The notes: generated by a model not told the origin, from the sequence alone. Positions 1-11,033 are shown, counted from the first letter of the stretch. The stretch is 64,000 bases of DNA from Lentisalinibacter sediminis (GCF_040706615.1 NZ_JAPDRF010000007.1:282849-346848), one strand, 5' to 3'. Made by a program: numbers and translations.

Positions 1-736
1 TATCGCGGACGTATTCGAGCAGGCCGCCCGCGGCGCGGATGGCGATCTCCAGACCGTCGATACCAAAGCCGGTCAGGTCCCGGGTACCGAACTGCTCACA
101 CAGGAGCCTTGTTGCCGTCTCGCCATCGAAGTGCCAGGGCGGCCGGCCGCGGGCGCCGGCGCGCTCTGCCAGCCAGCCGGGCACGCCGCCTTCCTCGTCG
201 TAGAGGATTTCGGCCGGCTGCAGTCGCTCGATCTCCGCCGCCAGCGCGCCCTCGTCCGGCACCTGGCTCACCAGGAAGCGCCCGGCGGAGAGATCCAGCC
301 AGGCGATGCCGATCTCCCGGCGGGCGAGCACCACCGCCGCCACCGCGTTGTCGCGCCGCTCCTGCAGCAGGCTGGCCTCGGTGAGCGTGCCCGGCGTGAC
401 GATGCGCACCACCTTGCGCTCCACCGGGCCCTTGCTCGCCGCCGGGTCGCCGATCTGCTCGCAGATGGCCACCGACTCGCCGAGCTTCACCAGCTTGGCG
501 AGGTAGCTGTCCACCGCGTGATACGGCACGCCGGCCATGGGGATGGGCTCGCCGGCGGACTTGCCCCGGGTGGTGAGCGTGATGTCGATGAGCTCGGCGG
601 CGCGGCGGGCGTCGTCGTAGAAGAGCTCGTAGAAGTCGCCCATGCGATAGAAGAGCAGGGTGTCCGGATGCTCGGCTTTCAGGCCGAGATACTGCTGCAT
701 CATCGGCGTGTGTTCTGCACGGGCGGACGCGCTCAT
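1..736 (-). CDS. mutS: DNA mismatch repair protein MutS, N-terminal part (gene runs off the window)
   Basis: The first 245 or so residues of MutS, the mismatch-recognition ATPase of methyl-directed repair, are encoded here. The mismatch-binding domain I begins at about residue 12 and carries the diagnostic phrase FYRMGDFYELF, whose Phe stacks on the mismatched base and whose Glu contacts it. The connector domain follows (VDSYLAKLVKLGESVAICEQ and onward). The start is the ATG at 736. The gene leaves the window on the left, so the core, clamp and ATPase domains are not seen. It is divergent from the glycosyltransferase gene at 962, with a 225 bp gap in which I see no strong regulatory motif. 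Nearness to pncC and recA is common in gammaproteobacteria. Confidence 0.97.
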   Translation of the reverse strand, partial: MSASARAEHTPMMQQYLGLKAEHPDTLLFYRMGDFYELFYDDARRAAELIDITLTTRGKSAGEPIPMAGVPYHAVDSYLAKLVKLGESVAICEQIGDPAASKGPVERKVVRIVTPGTLTEASLLQERRDNAVAAVVLARREIGIAWLDLSAGRFLVSQVPDEGALAAEIERLQPAEILYDEEGGVPGWLAERAGARGRPPWHFDGETATRLLCEQFGTRDLTGFGIDGLEIAIRAAGGLLEYVRD

Positions 737-961
737 TCTTCGCTGTTTTCCGGTGTGGGGCGGGCCGGATAGGCTAGCCCGTCACGGTCGGCAAGTCGAT
801 GGGCTGTCGGAGGCGGCGACCCGGCCGGTGGGTGTGCCGGTTTGCCAGGCCATCGGTGACACCATCTGTGACACCGTGGGTTCCTGTACGTCCCGGCCGC
901 GGGGTACAGTACGCGACCATTCCACTGTCCGGTTCTCGTAGCCGCGGACCCGCGGACACCC

Positions 962-2071
962 ATGAAGATTCTGCACCTGGAGACGGGACTCAACCTGTAC
1001 GGCGGCGCCCAGCAAGTGCTTTATCTGCTGGATGCGCTCGCCGATGACGAGTCCGAGCACCTGCTGGTCAGCGCCATCGGCAGCGAGGTGGGCGAGGCCG
1101 CCCGGGCGGCAGGTCACCACGTGCGCGAGTTGACCATGCGCGGTGACCACGACCTCGGGTTCCTGCCGCGCATGCGCCGGGTGCTGGAGGAGGAGCGGCC
1201 CGATATCCTGCATGCCCACAGTCGTCGCGGCGCGGACCTGCTCGGCGGTCTGGCGGCCCGGCGCAGCGGCATCTGCGCGGTGGTCTCCCGGCGGGTCGAC
1301 AACCCGGAACCGCGCTGGCTCGCCGCCGTGCGCTATCGGCCGTACATCCGCATCGTCGCCATCTCCAACGCGATCGAGCGAGTGCTGACGGACGCCGGTA
1401 TCGACCGCCGGCGCATCACGGTGATCCCCGACTGCGTGGATGCCGAGCCCTTCGCCGGGGCGCCGGAGCGGGAATGGCTGCGCGCCGAATTCGGTCTGCC
1501 GGCCGGCGCGCCGGTGGCCGGCGTGGTCGCCCAGCTGATCGAGCGCAAGGGCCACCGGTACCTGCTCGAGACCATGCCCGCCGTGCTGGAGGACTGTCCC
1601 GGGCTCCACGTGATTTTTTTCGGCCGTGGGCCACTGGAGAAGGCTCTGGCCTCGGAGATCCGGCGCCTCGGGTTCGCGGACCGGGTGCTGATGGCCGGTT
1701 TCCGCGATGACATGGCGCGCATACTCCCGGCGCTGGACCTGGTAGTGCATCCCGCACTGGCGGAGGGCCTCGGCGTGGCGCTCCTGCAGGCGGCCGCCGC
1801 ATCCGTGCCGGTGGTCGGGTTCGCCGCCGGCGGTGTCTGCCAGGCCGTGGAGCCGGGGCGCACCGGCCTGCTGGTGCCGCCCCGGGATTCCGAGGCGCTC
1901 GGCCGGGCCATGCTGCGGGTATTGACCGATCCCGCGCTGGCCCGCAGTCTGGGCGAGGCCGGCCGCGTCCGGGTGCGCAGCGAATTCACCCCGGAGCGCA
2001 TGGCCGCGCGCCATCTGGCGCTTTACCGGGAAGTGCTCGGCGGCGCGGACACGAACACGGAAGACCCATGA
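962..2071 (+). CDS. GT4-family glycosyltransferase
   Basis: This 369-residue protein has the two-Rossmann GT-B layout of retaining GT4 glycosyltransferases. The N-terminal part opens with MKILHLETGLNLYGGAQQ, a typical acceptor-domain glycine loop. The C-terminal half has the donor-site region (GVVAQLIERKGHRYLLE near residues 185-200 and AEGLGVALLQA near 267-277). The usual E-x7-E motif reads E-x7-Q, so the second Glu is replaced. It presumably transfers a nucleotide sugar to a cell-surface polysaccharide or lipid; the substrate is not predictable. Its stop overlaps the start of pncC (ATGA at 2068-2071), so the two are translationally coupled, although no functional link is obvious. Confidence 0.85.
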   Translation: MKILHLETGLNLYGGAQQVLYLLDALADDESEHLLVSAIGSEVGEAARAAGHHVRELTMRGDHDLGFLPRMRRVLEEERPDILHAHSRRGADLLGGLAARRSGICAVVSRRVDNPEPRWLAAVRYRPYIRIVAISNAIERVLTDAGIDRRRITVIPDCVDAEPFAGAPEREWLRAEFGLPAGAPVAGVVAQLIERKGHRYLLETMPAVLEDCPGLHVIFFGRGPLEKALASEIRRLGFADRVLMAGFRDDMARILPALDLVVHPALAEGLGVALLQAAAASVPVVGFAAGGVCQAVEPGRTGLLVPPRDSEALGRAMLRVLTDPALARSLGEAGRVRVRSEFTPERMAARHLALYREVLGGADTNTEDP

Positions 2072-2577
2072 CCGAATTCGAGGACATCGCCGCATTGGCC
2101 CGGCGCACGGGCGAGGCATTGCTGGCCGCCGGGCGCCGGGTGACCACGGCGGAGTCGTGCACCGGCGGCTGGATCGCCAAGGCGCTCACCGACGTGGCCG
2201 GCAGTTCCTCCTGGTTCGGGGCGGGACTGGTCACCTACAGCAACGAGGCCAAGCGCTCCCTGCTGGGCGTGCGCGCCGAGACCCTGGACGGCTGCGGCGC
2301 CGTCAGCGAGGAGACCGTGCGCGAGATGGCGGCCGGGGCGCTGGCGGCCAGCGGCGCGGACATTGCCGACATTGCGGTGGCGGTCAGCGGTATCGCGGGG
2401 CCGGACGGCGGCACGCCGGACAAGCCGGTGGGCACGGTCTGGTTCGCCTGGGCGGTCAGTGGCGCCACGCCTGTCACGTATGCCGAATGTGTTCATTTTG
2501 AGGGCGACCGGGAAACGGTCCGGCGCCGCAGCGTCTGCCACGCCCTGGGCGGCGTGCTCGCGCGCATCCCGGTGTGA
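2068..2577 (+). CDS. pncC: nicotinamide-nucleotide amidohydrolase PncC (CinA C-terminal domain, stand-alone)
   Basis: This 169-residue protein is the free-standing CinA C-terminal domain, which deamidates nicotinamide mononucleotide to nicotinate mononucleotide in pyridine-nucleotide salvage. Family signatures are TTAESCTGGWIAKALTDVAG near residues 29-48, YSNEAK near 61, and VSGIAGPDGGTPDKPVGTVW near 106-125. There is no N-terminal CinA domain, as in most gammaproteobacterial PncC proteins. It overlaps the upstream glycosyltransferase by four bases and is followed after 22 bp by thpR. Position just upstream of recA is a widespread arrangement in proteobacteria. Confidence 0.95.
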   Translation: MTEFEDIAALARRTGEALLAAGRRVTTAESCTGGWIAKALTDVAGSSSWFGAGLVTYSNEAKRSLLGVRAETLDGCGAVSEETVREMAAGALAASGADIADIAVAVSGIAGPDGGTPDKPVGTVWFAWAVSGATPVTYAECVHFEGDRETVRRRSVCHALGGVLARIPV

Positions 2578-2599
2578 GAGGCCCCGGTAACAGAAGTCG

Positions 2600-3169
2600 A
2601 TGAGCGCAGCGGAGCAACACGACGGCCCGCCGCAGGATACCGAGACCGAGCGCCTTTTCGTCGCCTTCTGGCCGGACACGGAGCTGCGCGAGCGCATCGA
2701 GGCGGTGGCCGCGCCGGCTGTGGAACGGGCCCGCGCCCGACCGGTGCCCGCGGACAACCTGCATGTCACCCTGGTTTTCGTCGGCAACTGGCCGGTGCAG
2801 GCCCGGGAGCAGATCGAGATGGTGGTGGACGCGCTGGACATCCCGGATGCCGAGCTCGTCCTCGACCGCATCACGTACTGGCGTCGGCCGAAGATCCTGA
2901 GCCTGGTGGGCGAAGACTGCCCGGAGGCGCTGGCCGTCTACCAGCGGGAGATGAGCGCGGGCATGGCGGCGCTGGGCTGGACGCCGGAGACCCGGCCCTG
3001 GGAGCCCCACGTGACGCTCGCGCGCAAGGCCCGGCGCAGCGGGCGCAAGGCGCTGGAGGAGCCGGTTGTGTGGCCCTGCCGGCAGGTGGCGCTGGTGCGC
3101 TCGGAGAACGGCGGTAGTCATGGCAATGGCGGCTCGGTCTACCGGCCGCTCCGCATCTGGGAGAGATGA
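2600..3169 (+). CDS. thpR: RNA 2',3'-cyclic phosphodiesterase (2H family, ThpR/LigT)
   Basis: This 189-residue protein belongs to the 2H phosphoesterase superfamily, cytoplasmic enzymes that hydrolyse 2',3'-cyclic phosphates on RNA ends. The two catalytic H-x-T-L motifs are present: HVTL at residues 55-58 and HVTL at 137-140. The N-terminal phrase RLFVAFWPD is also typical. Length is normal for the family. The ATG at 2600 lies 22 bp after pncC, so the two probably share a transcript. The stop is followed by a 116 bp gap before recA. Confidence 0.93.
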   Translation: MSAAEQHDGPPQDTETERLFVAFWPDTELRERIEAVAAPAVERARARPVPADNLHVTLVFVGNWPVQAREQIEMVVDALDIPDAELVLDRITYWRRPKILSLVGEDCPEALAVYQREMSAGMAALGWTPETRPWEPHVTLARKARRSGRKALEEPVVWPCRQVALVRSENGGSHGNGGSVYRPLRIWER

Positions 3170-3285
3170 GCCCCGCCGCCGAGAAACTGCCGCGCTGGCC
3201 CGGATTCCCATGGCTGATGTATGGTCGCCGTTGTGGAATAATCGCGGGTTCTCATAACTGAATCGCAACAGGCTGCGGGTACACC

Positions 3286-4320
<1,035 letters not shown>

Positions 4321-4326
4321 CCGACG

Positions 4327-4800
4327 GTGAGCGAACTCGAAGAAAGTGAATTGACGCCGGCTGACTGCCGGCGTCGTGCCATGGACTTCCTGGCCCGACG
4401 TGAGCACAGTCGCTGGGAGCTCCGGCACAAGCTGGCGGCGGCGGGCGCCACCGGCGATCTCGCGGACGAAACGCTGGACGCCCTGGAGGACGAGGGCCTG
4501 CTCAGCGACAGCCGCTTCGTCGAGTCCTTCGTCGCCGCCCGGGCGCGCAAGGGTCAGGGCCCCGTCCGCATTTACCAGGAACTCGAGCGCCGCGGCGTCA
4601 ACGAACTCCTGATCGAGGACGGCATCGACGAGGCGGACGTCGACTGGTACGAGCTGGCCGCCGAGGTGCGGGTGAAGAAATTCGGCAAGACCGTACCGCC
4701 GGATTTCCCCAGCCGGGCAAAGCAGATGCGCTTCCTCGAGTACCGGGGGTTCGACTCCGACCAGATCCAGGCGGCCATCCGGGGCGGCGCCACCGCTTGA
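4327..4800 (+). CDS. recX: regulatory protein RecX
   Basis: This 157-residue protein is RecX, which binds RecA filaments and limits their extension. The opening CRRRAMDFLARREHSRWEL (residues 14-32) and the later phrase GLLSDSRFVESFVAAR match the tandem three-helix RecX repeats. It starts with GTG at 4327, only 6 bp after recA, which fits translational coupling and low expression relative to RecA. The length is normal for gammaproteobacteria. A 64 bp gap separates it from alaS. Confidence 0.95.
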   Translation: MSELEESELTPADCRRRAMDFLARREHSRWELRHKLAAAGATGDLADETLDALEDEGLLSDSRFVESFVAARARKGQGPVRIYQELERRGVNELLIEDGIDEADVDWYELAAEVRVKKFGKTVPPDFPSRAKQMRFLEYRGFDSDQIQAAIRGGATA

Positions 4801-4864
4801 ATCCGGGCCTCTCCGGCCCGATCTCCGCTACCCTGCCGCCGAACATCTGGTAGATTCTCACGCC

Positions 4865-7474
<2,610 letters not shown>

Positions 7475-7803
7475 CGCAGTCTACTTCTGCAACCCACAGG
7501 CGTTTGGCCCCTGCCGGCTTATTGGTATACAATTTTAGGTGAGGGAGGATGCATGGTCCGTAGCCGGCCGCAGCATGGGGCATACCCGGCGGCTGGGTCG
7601 GTAAATCGAGTCTTATCATAAGTTTAGCCAAGAGACTCGAATCTGTCCGGCGGGCTTTGCCGTTTGTGGGAAAAAATTAATAGATACCGTGGGTGGTATA
7701 CATCAGTCGGACAGCATTAAGGGCTGAGTTCGAGTGATCCAAGGTTGCAAGCCAGTCGATCGCCGCCTTGCCCGCACTGCCTGACAGGGGATGGATAGAC
7801 AGG
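7475..7803 (+). other. 329 bp intergenic leader between alaS and csrA
   Basis: No open reading frame or RNA gene is convincing here. The stretch is markedly more AT-rich than its surroundings, especially at 7515-7540 and 7610-7690, which suits promoters and an untranslated leader for csrA. In many relatives lysC occupies this slot. I see no alaS terminator with a clear hairpin and T-run. Confidence 0.6.
7503..7531 (+). promoter_or_regulatory. candidate sigma-70 promoter upstream of csrA
   Basis: An extended -10-like element, TGGTATACAAT, lies at 7523-7533, with a weak -35-like TTTGGC 17 bp upstream at 7503-7508. It sits in the AT-rich part of the alaS-csrA gap. csrA genes commonly have several promoters in this position. 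Support is by inspection only. Confidence 0.3.
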
Positions 7804-8028
7804 ATGCTGATACTTACTCGCCGCGTCGGAGAGACCGTGATGATCGGGGACGACGTCACCGTCACGGTTCTCGGAGTCAAAGGCAACCAGGTCCGAATCG
7901 GCATTAATGCGCCGCGTGACGTGGCCGTGCATCGGGAAGAGATCTTCGAGCGTATCCAGCTCGAGCAGGGTAATGGTTCCGGCGCGGTAAACGGTGCGGC
8001 GTACACCAACGGCGGCGGCAGCGAGTAG
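7804..8028 (+). CDS. csrA: carbon storage regulator CsrA
   Basis: CsrA is the small dimeric RNA-binding protein that blocks or stabilises target mRNAs at GGA motifs. The 74-residue sequence begins MLILTRRVGETVMIGDDV, whose Arg/Leu residues build one RNA-binding face. The second face, VHREEIFERIQ, is near residues 42-52. The core domain is canonical; a Gly/Asn-rich tail of about 12 residues extends beyond the usual 61-65 residue length. The start at 7804 is chosen over an upstream in-frame ATG at 7768 because CsrA proteins begin exactly at MLIL. The tRNA-Ser gene follows. Confidence 0.98.
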   Translation: MLILTRRVGETVMIGDDVTVTVLGVKGNQVRIGINAPRDVAVHREEIFERIQLEQGNGSGAVNGAAYTNGGGSE

Positions 8029-8092
8029 CGGCTCGCACCCTTTACCCGACCCACCGGACTCAGTACACTTTCGGGCCCTCGCGAGGGACCGC

Positions 8093-8098
8093 TATAAT
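8093..8098 (+). promoter_or_regulatory. -10 element of the tRNA-Ser/tRNA-Arg promoter
   Basis: A perfect TATAAT lies 37 bp upstream of tRNA-Ser and is followed by a GC-rich discriminator, as is usual for stable-RNA promoters under stringent control. A clear -35 is not visible at the standard spacing. Confidence 0.6.
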
Positions 8099-8135
8099 GG
8101 CGGTTTCGCGCCGGCGGTGACCGGTGGCAGGGAAC

Positions 8136-8226
8136 GGAGAGATGGCTGAGTGGTCGAAAGCGCTCCCCTGCTAAGGGAGTAAGGGTTAATAGCCCTTCGA
8201 GGGTTCGAATCCCTCTCTCTCCGCCA
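8136..8226 (+). tRNA. tRNA-Ser (anticodon GCT)
   Basis: The 91-nt sequence folds as a class II tRNA. The acceptor stem GGAGAGA pairs with TCTCTCC. The anticodon arm CTCCC-CTGCTAA-GGGAG presents GCT. There is a long variable arm typical of tRNA-Ser, and the T arm is GAGGG-TTCGAAT-CCCTC. CCA is genomically encoded at the 3' end. It reads AGC/AGU codons and is immediately followed by tRNA-Arg, the conserved arrangement after csrA. Confidence 0.97.
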
Positions 8227-8238
8227 GATTTAAAAAAC

Positions 8239-8315
8239 GCGCCCGTAGCTCAGCTGGATAGAGTACCTGGCTACGAACCAGGCGGTCGGGAGTTCGAATC
8301 TCTCCGGGCGCGCCA
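8239..8315 (+). tRNA. tRNA-Arg (anticodon ACG)
   Basis: A 77-nt tRNA whose acceptor stem is GCGCCCG/CGGGCGC, with anticodon arm CCTGG-CTACGAA-CCAGG giving ACG (deaminated to ICG to read CGN codons). CCA is encoded. It lies 12 bp after tRNA-Ser and is followed by a terminator. Its 3' 19 nt recur at 9592-9610, consistent with use as an integration target. Confidence 0.97.
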
Positions 8316-8364
8316 ATTTTCCGCAATTAGATCAAGCGGTTAGTGCTCAGGCGCTAGCCGCTTT
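8297..8364 (+). repeat. left copy of the tRNA-Arg 3'-end direct repeat (attL-like)
   Basis: AATCTCTCCGGGCGCGCCA (8297-8315) is identical to 9592-9610. Weaker homology continues through the downstream hairpin on both sides, so the repeat spans about 68 bp. An intact tRNA 3' end on one side and a copy on the other is the usual footprint of an element integrated at a tRNA gene. Confidence 0.7.
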
Positions 8365-8372
8365 CTTTTTTT
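8335..8372 (+). terminator. rho-independent terminator of the tRNA operon
   Basis: The stem AGCGGTTAG pairs with CTAGCCGCT (8335-8343 and 8354-8362) across a 10-nt loop. It is followed by a nearly uninterrupted T-run at 8363-8372. Confidence 0.85.
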
Positions 8373-8501
8373 CGACACCCCAGGGCGATCCGGCGAGCGC
8401 TCAGTCTCGGGCTGGCCCCGGGGGCACGGCATTGACGTTCGACAACGGGCAGGAACGAGGTTGGGGGCACACCTGGCTGGCGGCGCCGGGTGCAACGTCG
8501 A

Positions 8502-9062
8502 TCAGGTCGAGAGCATGCCCTCGAGCCGCTCGATCAGGTCGGGAAAGTGGGTTGAGCCCACGTAGATCTTGATGATCTGGCCGCTCGGGTCGATCAGGAA
8601 TTTCGTCGGCGTGTTCTGGGTGTCGTCGAACATCCGGGCGAGACTGCCGTCGGCATCATGGACGATGTCGAAGGGCATGCCCTGGCTGCGTACCACCCGC
8701 GCGATCTCGGCCCGTCGGTCGTAGGGCATCGCAACCGCGAGCGTGACCAGGCCCTCGGACGCATACCGGCGATGCACGGCGATCAGCGACGGCATCTCGG
8801 TCATGCAGGGACCGCAGGTGGTCGACCAGAAGCTGACCAGGACCGGACGACCGGCCAGGGTCTCGAGGGTCTTCGCTTCGCCCGCGAGCGTCGTCATCGC
8901 GAAATCGGGCGCCGGCCGCGGGCGGCTCGCGAGAAACGGCAGGGCCGCCAGCATCGCGATCAAGGCGAAGGCGACGATGACGTAGACGAGCGCGCGGCGG
9001 CGGGGGTTCTTGCCGTTCGGCGCTGCTTTCGGGGGCACGGTCTGGTTCATGTCGTTGCTCAT
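8502..9062 (-). CDS. TlpA-family membrane-anchored thiol-disulfide oxidoreductase
   Basis: This 186-residue protein has a short polar N-terminus, one membrane segment (about residues 25-45, LVYVIVAFALIAMLAALPFL) and a periplasmic thioredoxin-fold domain. The active-site CGPC lies near residue 87 in the phrase FWSTTCGPCMTEMPS, and a cis-Pro region (NTPTKFLIDPSG) comes later. Members reduce or isomerise periplasmic disulfides, often for cytochrome c maturation or copper-site assembly; no such partner is adjacent. It lies between the two tRNA-Arg repeat copies, together with a transposase relic, so it may have arrived by transfer, although its base composition is not obviously unusual. Confidence 0.9.
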   Translation of the reverse strand: MSNDMNQTVPPKAAPNGKNPRRRALVYVIVAFALIAMLAALPFLASRPRPAPDFAMTTLAGEAKTLETLAGRPVLVSFWSTTCGPCMTEMPSLIAVHRRYASEGLVTLAVAMPYDRRAEIARVVRSQGMPFDIVHDADGSLARMFDDTQNTPTKFLIDPSGQIIKIYVGSTHFPDLIERLEGMLST

Positions 9063-9272
9063 CGGCCGGTGCTCGATGGGTTAGTGAGTCCCAACGTCCA
9101 AAGGTTCCCGAAAAACGGATCGTAAGACAAGCGGATGTGGACTGTAGAGCGGCCGAGCCGGGGAGCGGAACCGCCACCACGCGGCATCGCAATTCGAGTT
9201 GGGTGTGCCTACCATTTAATCGTCCGCATTGAATTTGCTGGATTTTTCCGGCGGGGTATTTAGCGTTCGCTG

Positions 9273-9590
9273 ATGACTGAATGGCTCTCCGTAGTCCTGA
9301 ACTCCTTCGTTTCATTGTTTCGGTCCCGTCGTGACCTGGCATTAGAAAACCTGCTGTTGCGGCAGCAGCTGGCGCTCTTGAAAGAGAAGGGCGTTCAGCC
9401 TCGGCTATCCGCGGCCGATCGGTCGTTCTGGATGCTGGTCTCGAACTTGTGCGCGGGTGGTGAGGCGCGCTCTGTATCGTCAAACCTGAAACGGTGATTC
9501 CGTTGGCGCCGGCAAGGCTTACGGCGCTATTGGGCCCGGAAATGCAGGCGCAAGGGCAGCCCGGTGCTCGATCCCGCGAAGCCAGCGAAT
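9273..9590 (+). pseudogene. degraded DDE transposase/integrase, N-terminal remnant
   Basis: The first 60 or so residues (MTEWLSVVLNSFVSLFRSRR, then LALENLLLRQQLALLKEKG) match the N-terminus of a widespread integrase-core transposase family. After about position 9450 the reading frame breaks: the expected continuation RGW-x-ALCIVKPETVI is found in another frame with an in-frame stop, and RWRRQGLRRYWARKCRRKG occurs after a further shift near 9500. So there are at least two frameshifts and a stop, and the catalytic DDE core is missing. Similarity ends at about 9590, exactly where the tRNA-Arg repeat begins. Confidence 0.8.
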
Positions 9591-9591
9591 C

Positions 9592-9657
9592 AATCTCTCC
9601 GGGCGCGCCATATTCGCAATTGGAGCTGGCGGTTAGCACCTGGGCGCTAGCCGCCTT
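9592..9657 (+). repeat. right copy of the tRNA-Arg 3'-end repeat with decayed terminator (attR-like)
   Basis: Positions 9592-9610 are identical to the last 19 nt of tRNA-Arg including CCA. The following sequence resembles the tRNA operon terminator: stem GGCGGTTAG/CTAGCCGCC at 9628-9636 and 9647-9655, but without a T-run. The rest of a tRNA is absent, so this is not a functional gene. The stop codon of the NYN gene (9647-9649) lies within the hairpin. Confidence 0.7.
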
Positions 9658-10129
9658 CCTGCATCCACGCTGCGAAGAACGCTTCCGGATCCACCACCGC
9701 CGCGCCCCGTTTTCGAGCTCGCTTGGCCAGCTTGATGTCGCGGGTCACGACCGTGACGAGCGGGCCCGTCCTGGCGCCATCATCCCGTGCGGCGAGTTCC
9801 CGCAGGATCGCCCGGTCGGCGCACTGATCCGCTTCACCCCCGGGATAGATCACCTCGATCTGCGTTGAACGCTGTTCCCGGTGTGGCGTCCTGCCGTCGA
9901 AGTAGATGCGGACAACCTGTACCGGGCCGGTAAATACGCCGACCATTGCGTCGACCAGTGCCTCACGGGCGGCCGTGCCGGGATGGCCGTCCGCCAGGTG
10001 CTCCGCGAAGCGAGCGCGCAGCGCGAAGAGCAGGTTGTGCCCGTCGACGAGGAAGAGGCGCGTTCTACTCGACAGACTCAGTCGTGCCCCCCGAGAGGAT
10101 CTCGTCCAGCATCTCGACGAGCTCGTCAC
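9647..10129 (-). CDS. NYN-domain (YacP-like) putative ribonuclease
   Basis: The protein has the PIN-like NYN fold of YacP/Rae1-type RNases. The phrase FLVDGHNLLFA supplies the first acidic and Asn residues, VRIYFDGR the second, and the YPGGEADQCADRAILREL and VVTRDIKLAKRARKRGA segments the remaining acidic pocket. It probably cleaves RNA. The true start is uncertain: the only ATG (10129) lies 65 nt inside the upstream SDR gene and gives about 25 residues unlike the family, while the domain begins at about residue 25 without an obvious ATG, GTG or TTG nearby. It is the third gene after tetR and the SDR on this strand. Confidence 0.75.
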   Translation of the reverse strand: MTSSSRCWTRSSRGARLSLSSRTRLFLVDGHNLLFALRARFAEHLADGHPGTAAREALVDAMVGVFTGPVQVVRIYFDGRTPHREQRSTQIEVIYPGGEADQCADRAILRELAARDDGARTGPLVTVVTRDIKLAKRARKRGAAVVDPEAFFAAWMQEGG

Positions 10130-11033
10130 GGCTGTGGCTGTACGGTCCCCACTGGTTGAGCTGGACGAGCTCGGTGAGCTTCGTCCGGATCGTTGCCACG
10201 TGTTCCTCCTCGTTCGGCGTTACCACGTAGCGGCGCAGCGGCTTCTCGTTGAACAGCGCATGCATGAACGCCTCGGAGACCTCGTCGGGTTCCTTGTAGG
10301 AGAGTTCCCGTTCCACGGTCGCCTTCTGGAATTGCTGCATCTCTTCGGTGATCTCGCCGCCGGTGGCTTCGACCTGCGCGAAGGCGCGTGCGACGGCGCT
10401 GCGGCGGATACGGGACTTGAAGTTACCCGGTTCCACGACGCTGACATGGACCCCCAGCGGCTCCATTTCGGCGGCCAGCGCATCGGTGAATGCCTCGATC
10501 CAGTGCTTGCTGCCGCTGTAGGCGTTGCCGCCCGCCCAGGACATGGTGCCGGCAATGGAGCCGGTGGTGACGATGCGGCCGTTCTGCTCGGCGACCAGTG
10601 GCGCGAAGGCTTTGGTCGTCCGGTAGACGCCCTCGACGTTGACCTGGTAGACGAAGCTCTGCCCGGCGACCGGCGTCTCCAGCACCTTGCCGCCACCGCC
10701 CACGCCCGCGTTATTCACCAGACCGTAGAGACCCGTGCCTCTCCTGGTGATCAGGTCGACGACCGCGTCGACCTGGTCCTGCTTCGTGACGTCGAGACGG
10801 ACCGCGGTGATGTTGTCGATGGCATCGAGCGCCTCGAGGTCTTCTTCCGAACGCGCTCCGGCGTAGACGTGATAGCCGCTCTCCGCGAGAGTCTCGGCCA
10901 GGTTGCGGCCGATGCCGGTGCTGGCGCCCGTCACCAGCACCCATTGTTCGGTCTCTGCGACGACCGTCTGTGGCGCCGCGAAGCCGAGGAGAAGGATTGC
11001 TGCAGCCGCAACAGACGGGAGGAACCGATTCAT
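10065..11033 (-). CDS. short-chain dehydrogenase/reductase with an N-terminal signal peptide
   Basis: A 322-residue classical SDR. The nucleotide-binding TGASTGIG is at residues 35-42, with NNAGVG, the catalytic Ser in TGSIAG and the Y-x3-K motif YSGSK following. It begins with a hydrophobic stretch (residues 8-20) and a signal-peptidase-like site after about residue 26 (TVVA-ET), which is unusual for an NAD(P)-dependent enzyme. The start at 11033 is preferred because upstream in-frame codons do not resemble SDRs. It lies 83 bp downstream of the TetR gene on the same strand and may be controlled by it. Substrate unknown. Confidence 0.88.
   Translation of the reverse strand: MNRFLPSVAAAAILLLGFAAPQTVVAETEQWVLVTGASTGIGRNLAETLAESGYHVYAGARSEEDLEALDAIDNITAVRLDVTKQDQVDAVVDLITRRGTGLYGLVNNAGVGGGGKVLETPVAGQSFVYQVNVEGVYRTTKAFAPLVAEQNGRIVTTGSIAGTMSWAGGNAYSGSKHWIEAFTDALAAEMEPLGVHVSVVEPGNFKSRIRRSAVARAFAQVEATGGEITEEMQQFQKATVERELSYKEPDEVSEAFMHALFNEKPLRRYVVTPNEEEHVATIRTKLTELVQLNQWGPYSHSRDELVEMLDEILSGGTTESVE

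Noticed and set aside
782..2119. Long antisense frame (445 codons) opposite the glycosyltransferase
   Set aside because: Low-complexity shadow of a high-GC gene, no recognisable domain; the plus-strand GT4 gene is clear.
3170..3285. LexA box before recA
   Set aside because: The best candidate has 8 rather than 10 bases between CTG and CAG and no AT-rich core.
9494..9868. 124-codon plus-strand frame spanning the tRNA relic
   Set aside because: It crosses the pseudogene, the tRNA repeat and the antisense of the NYN gene; not a real gene.
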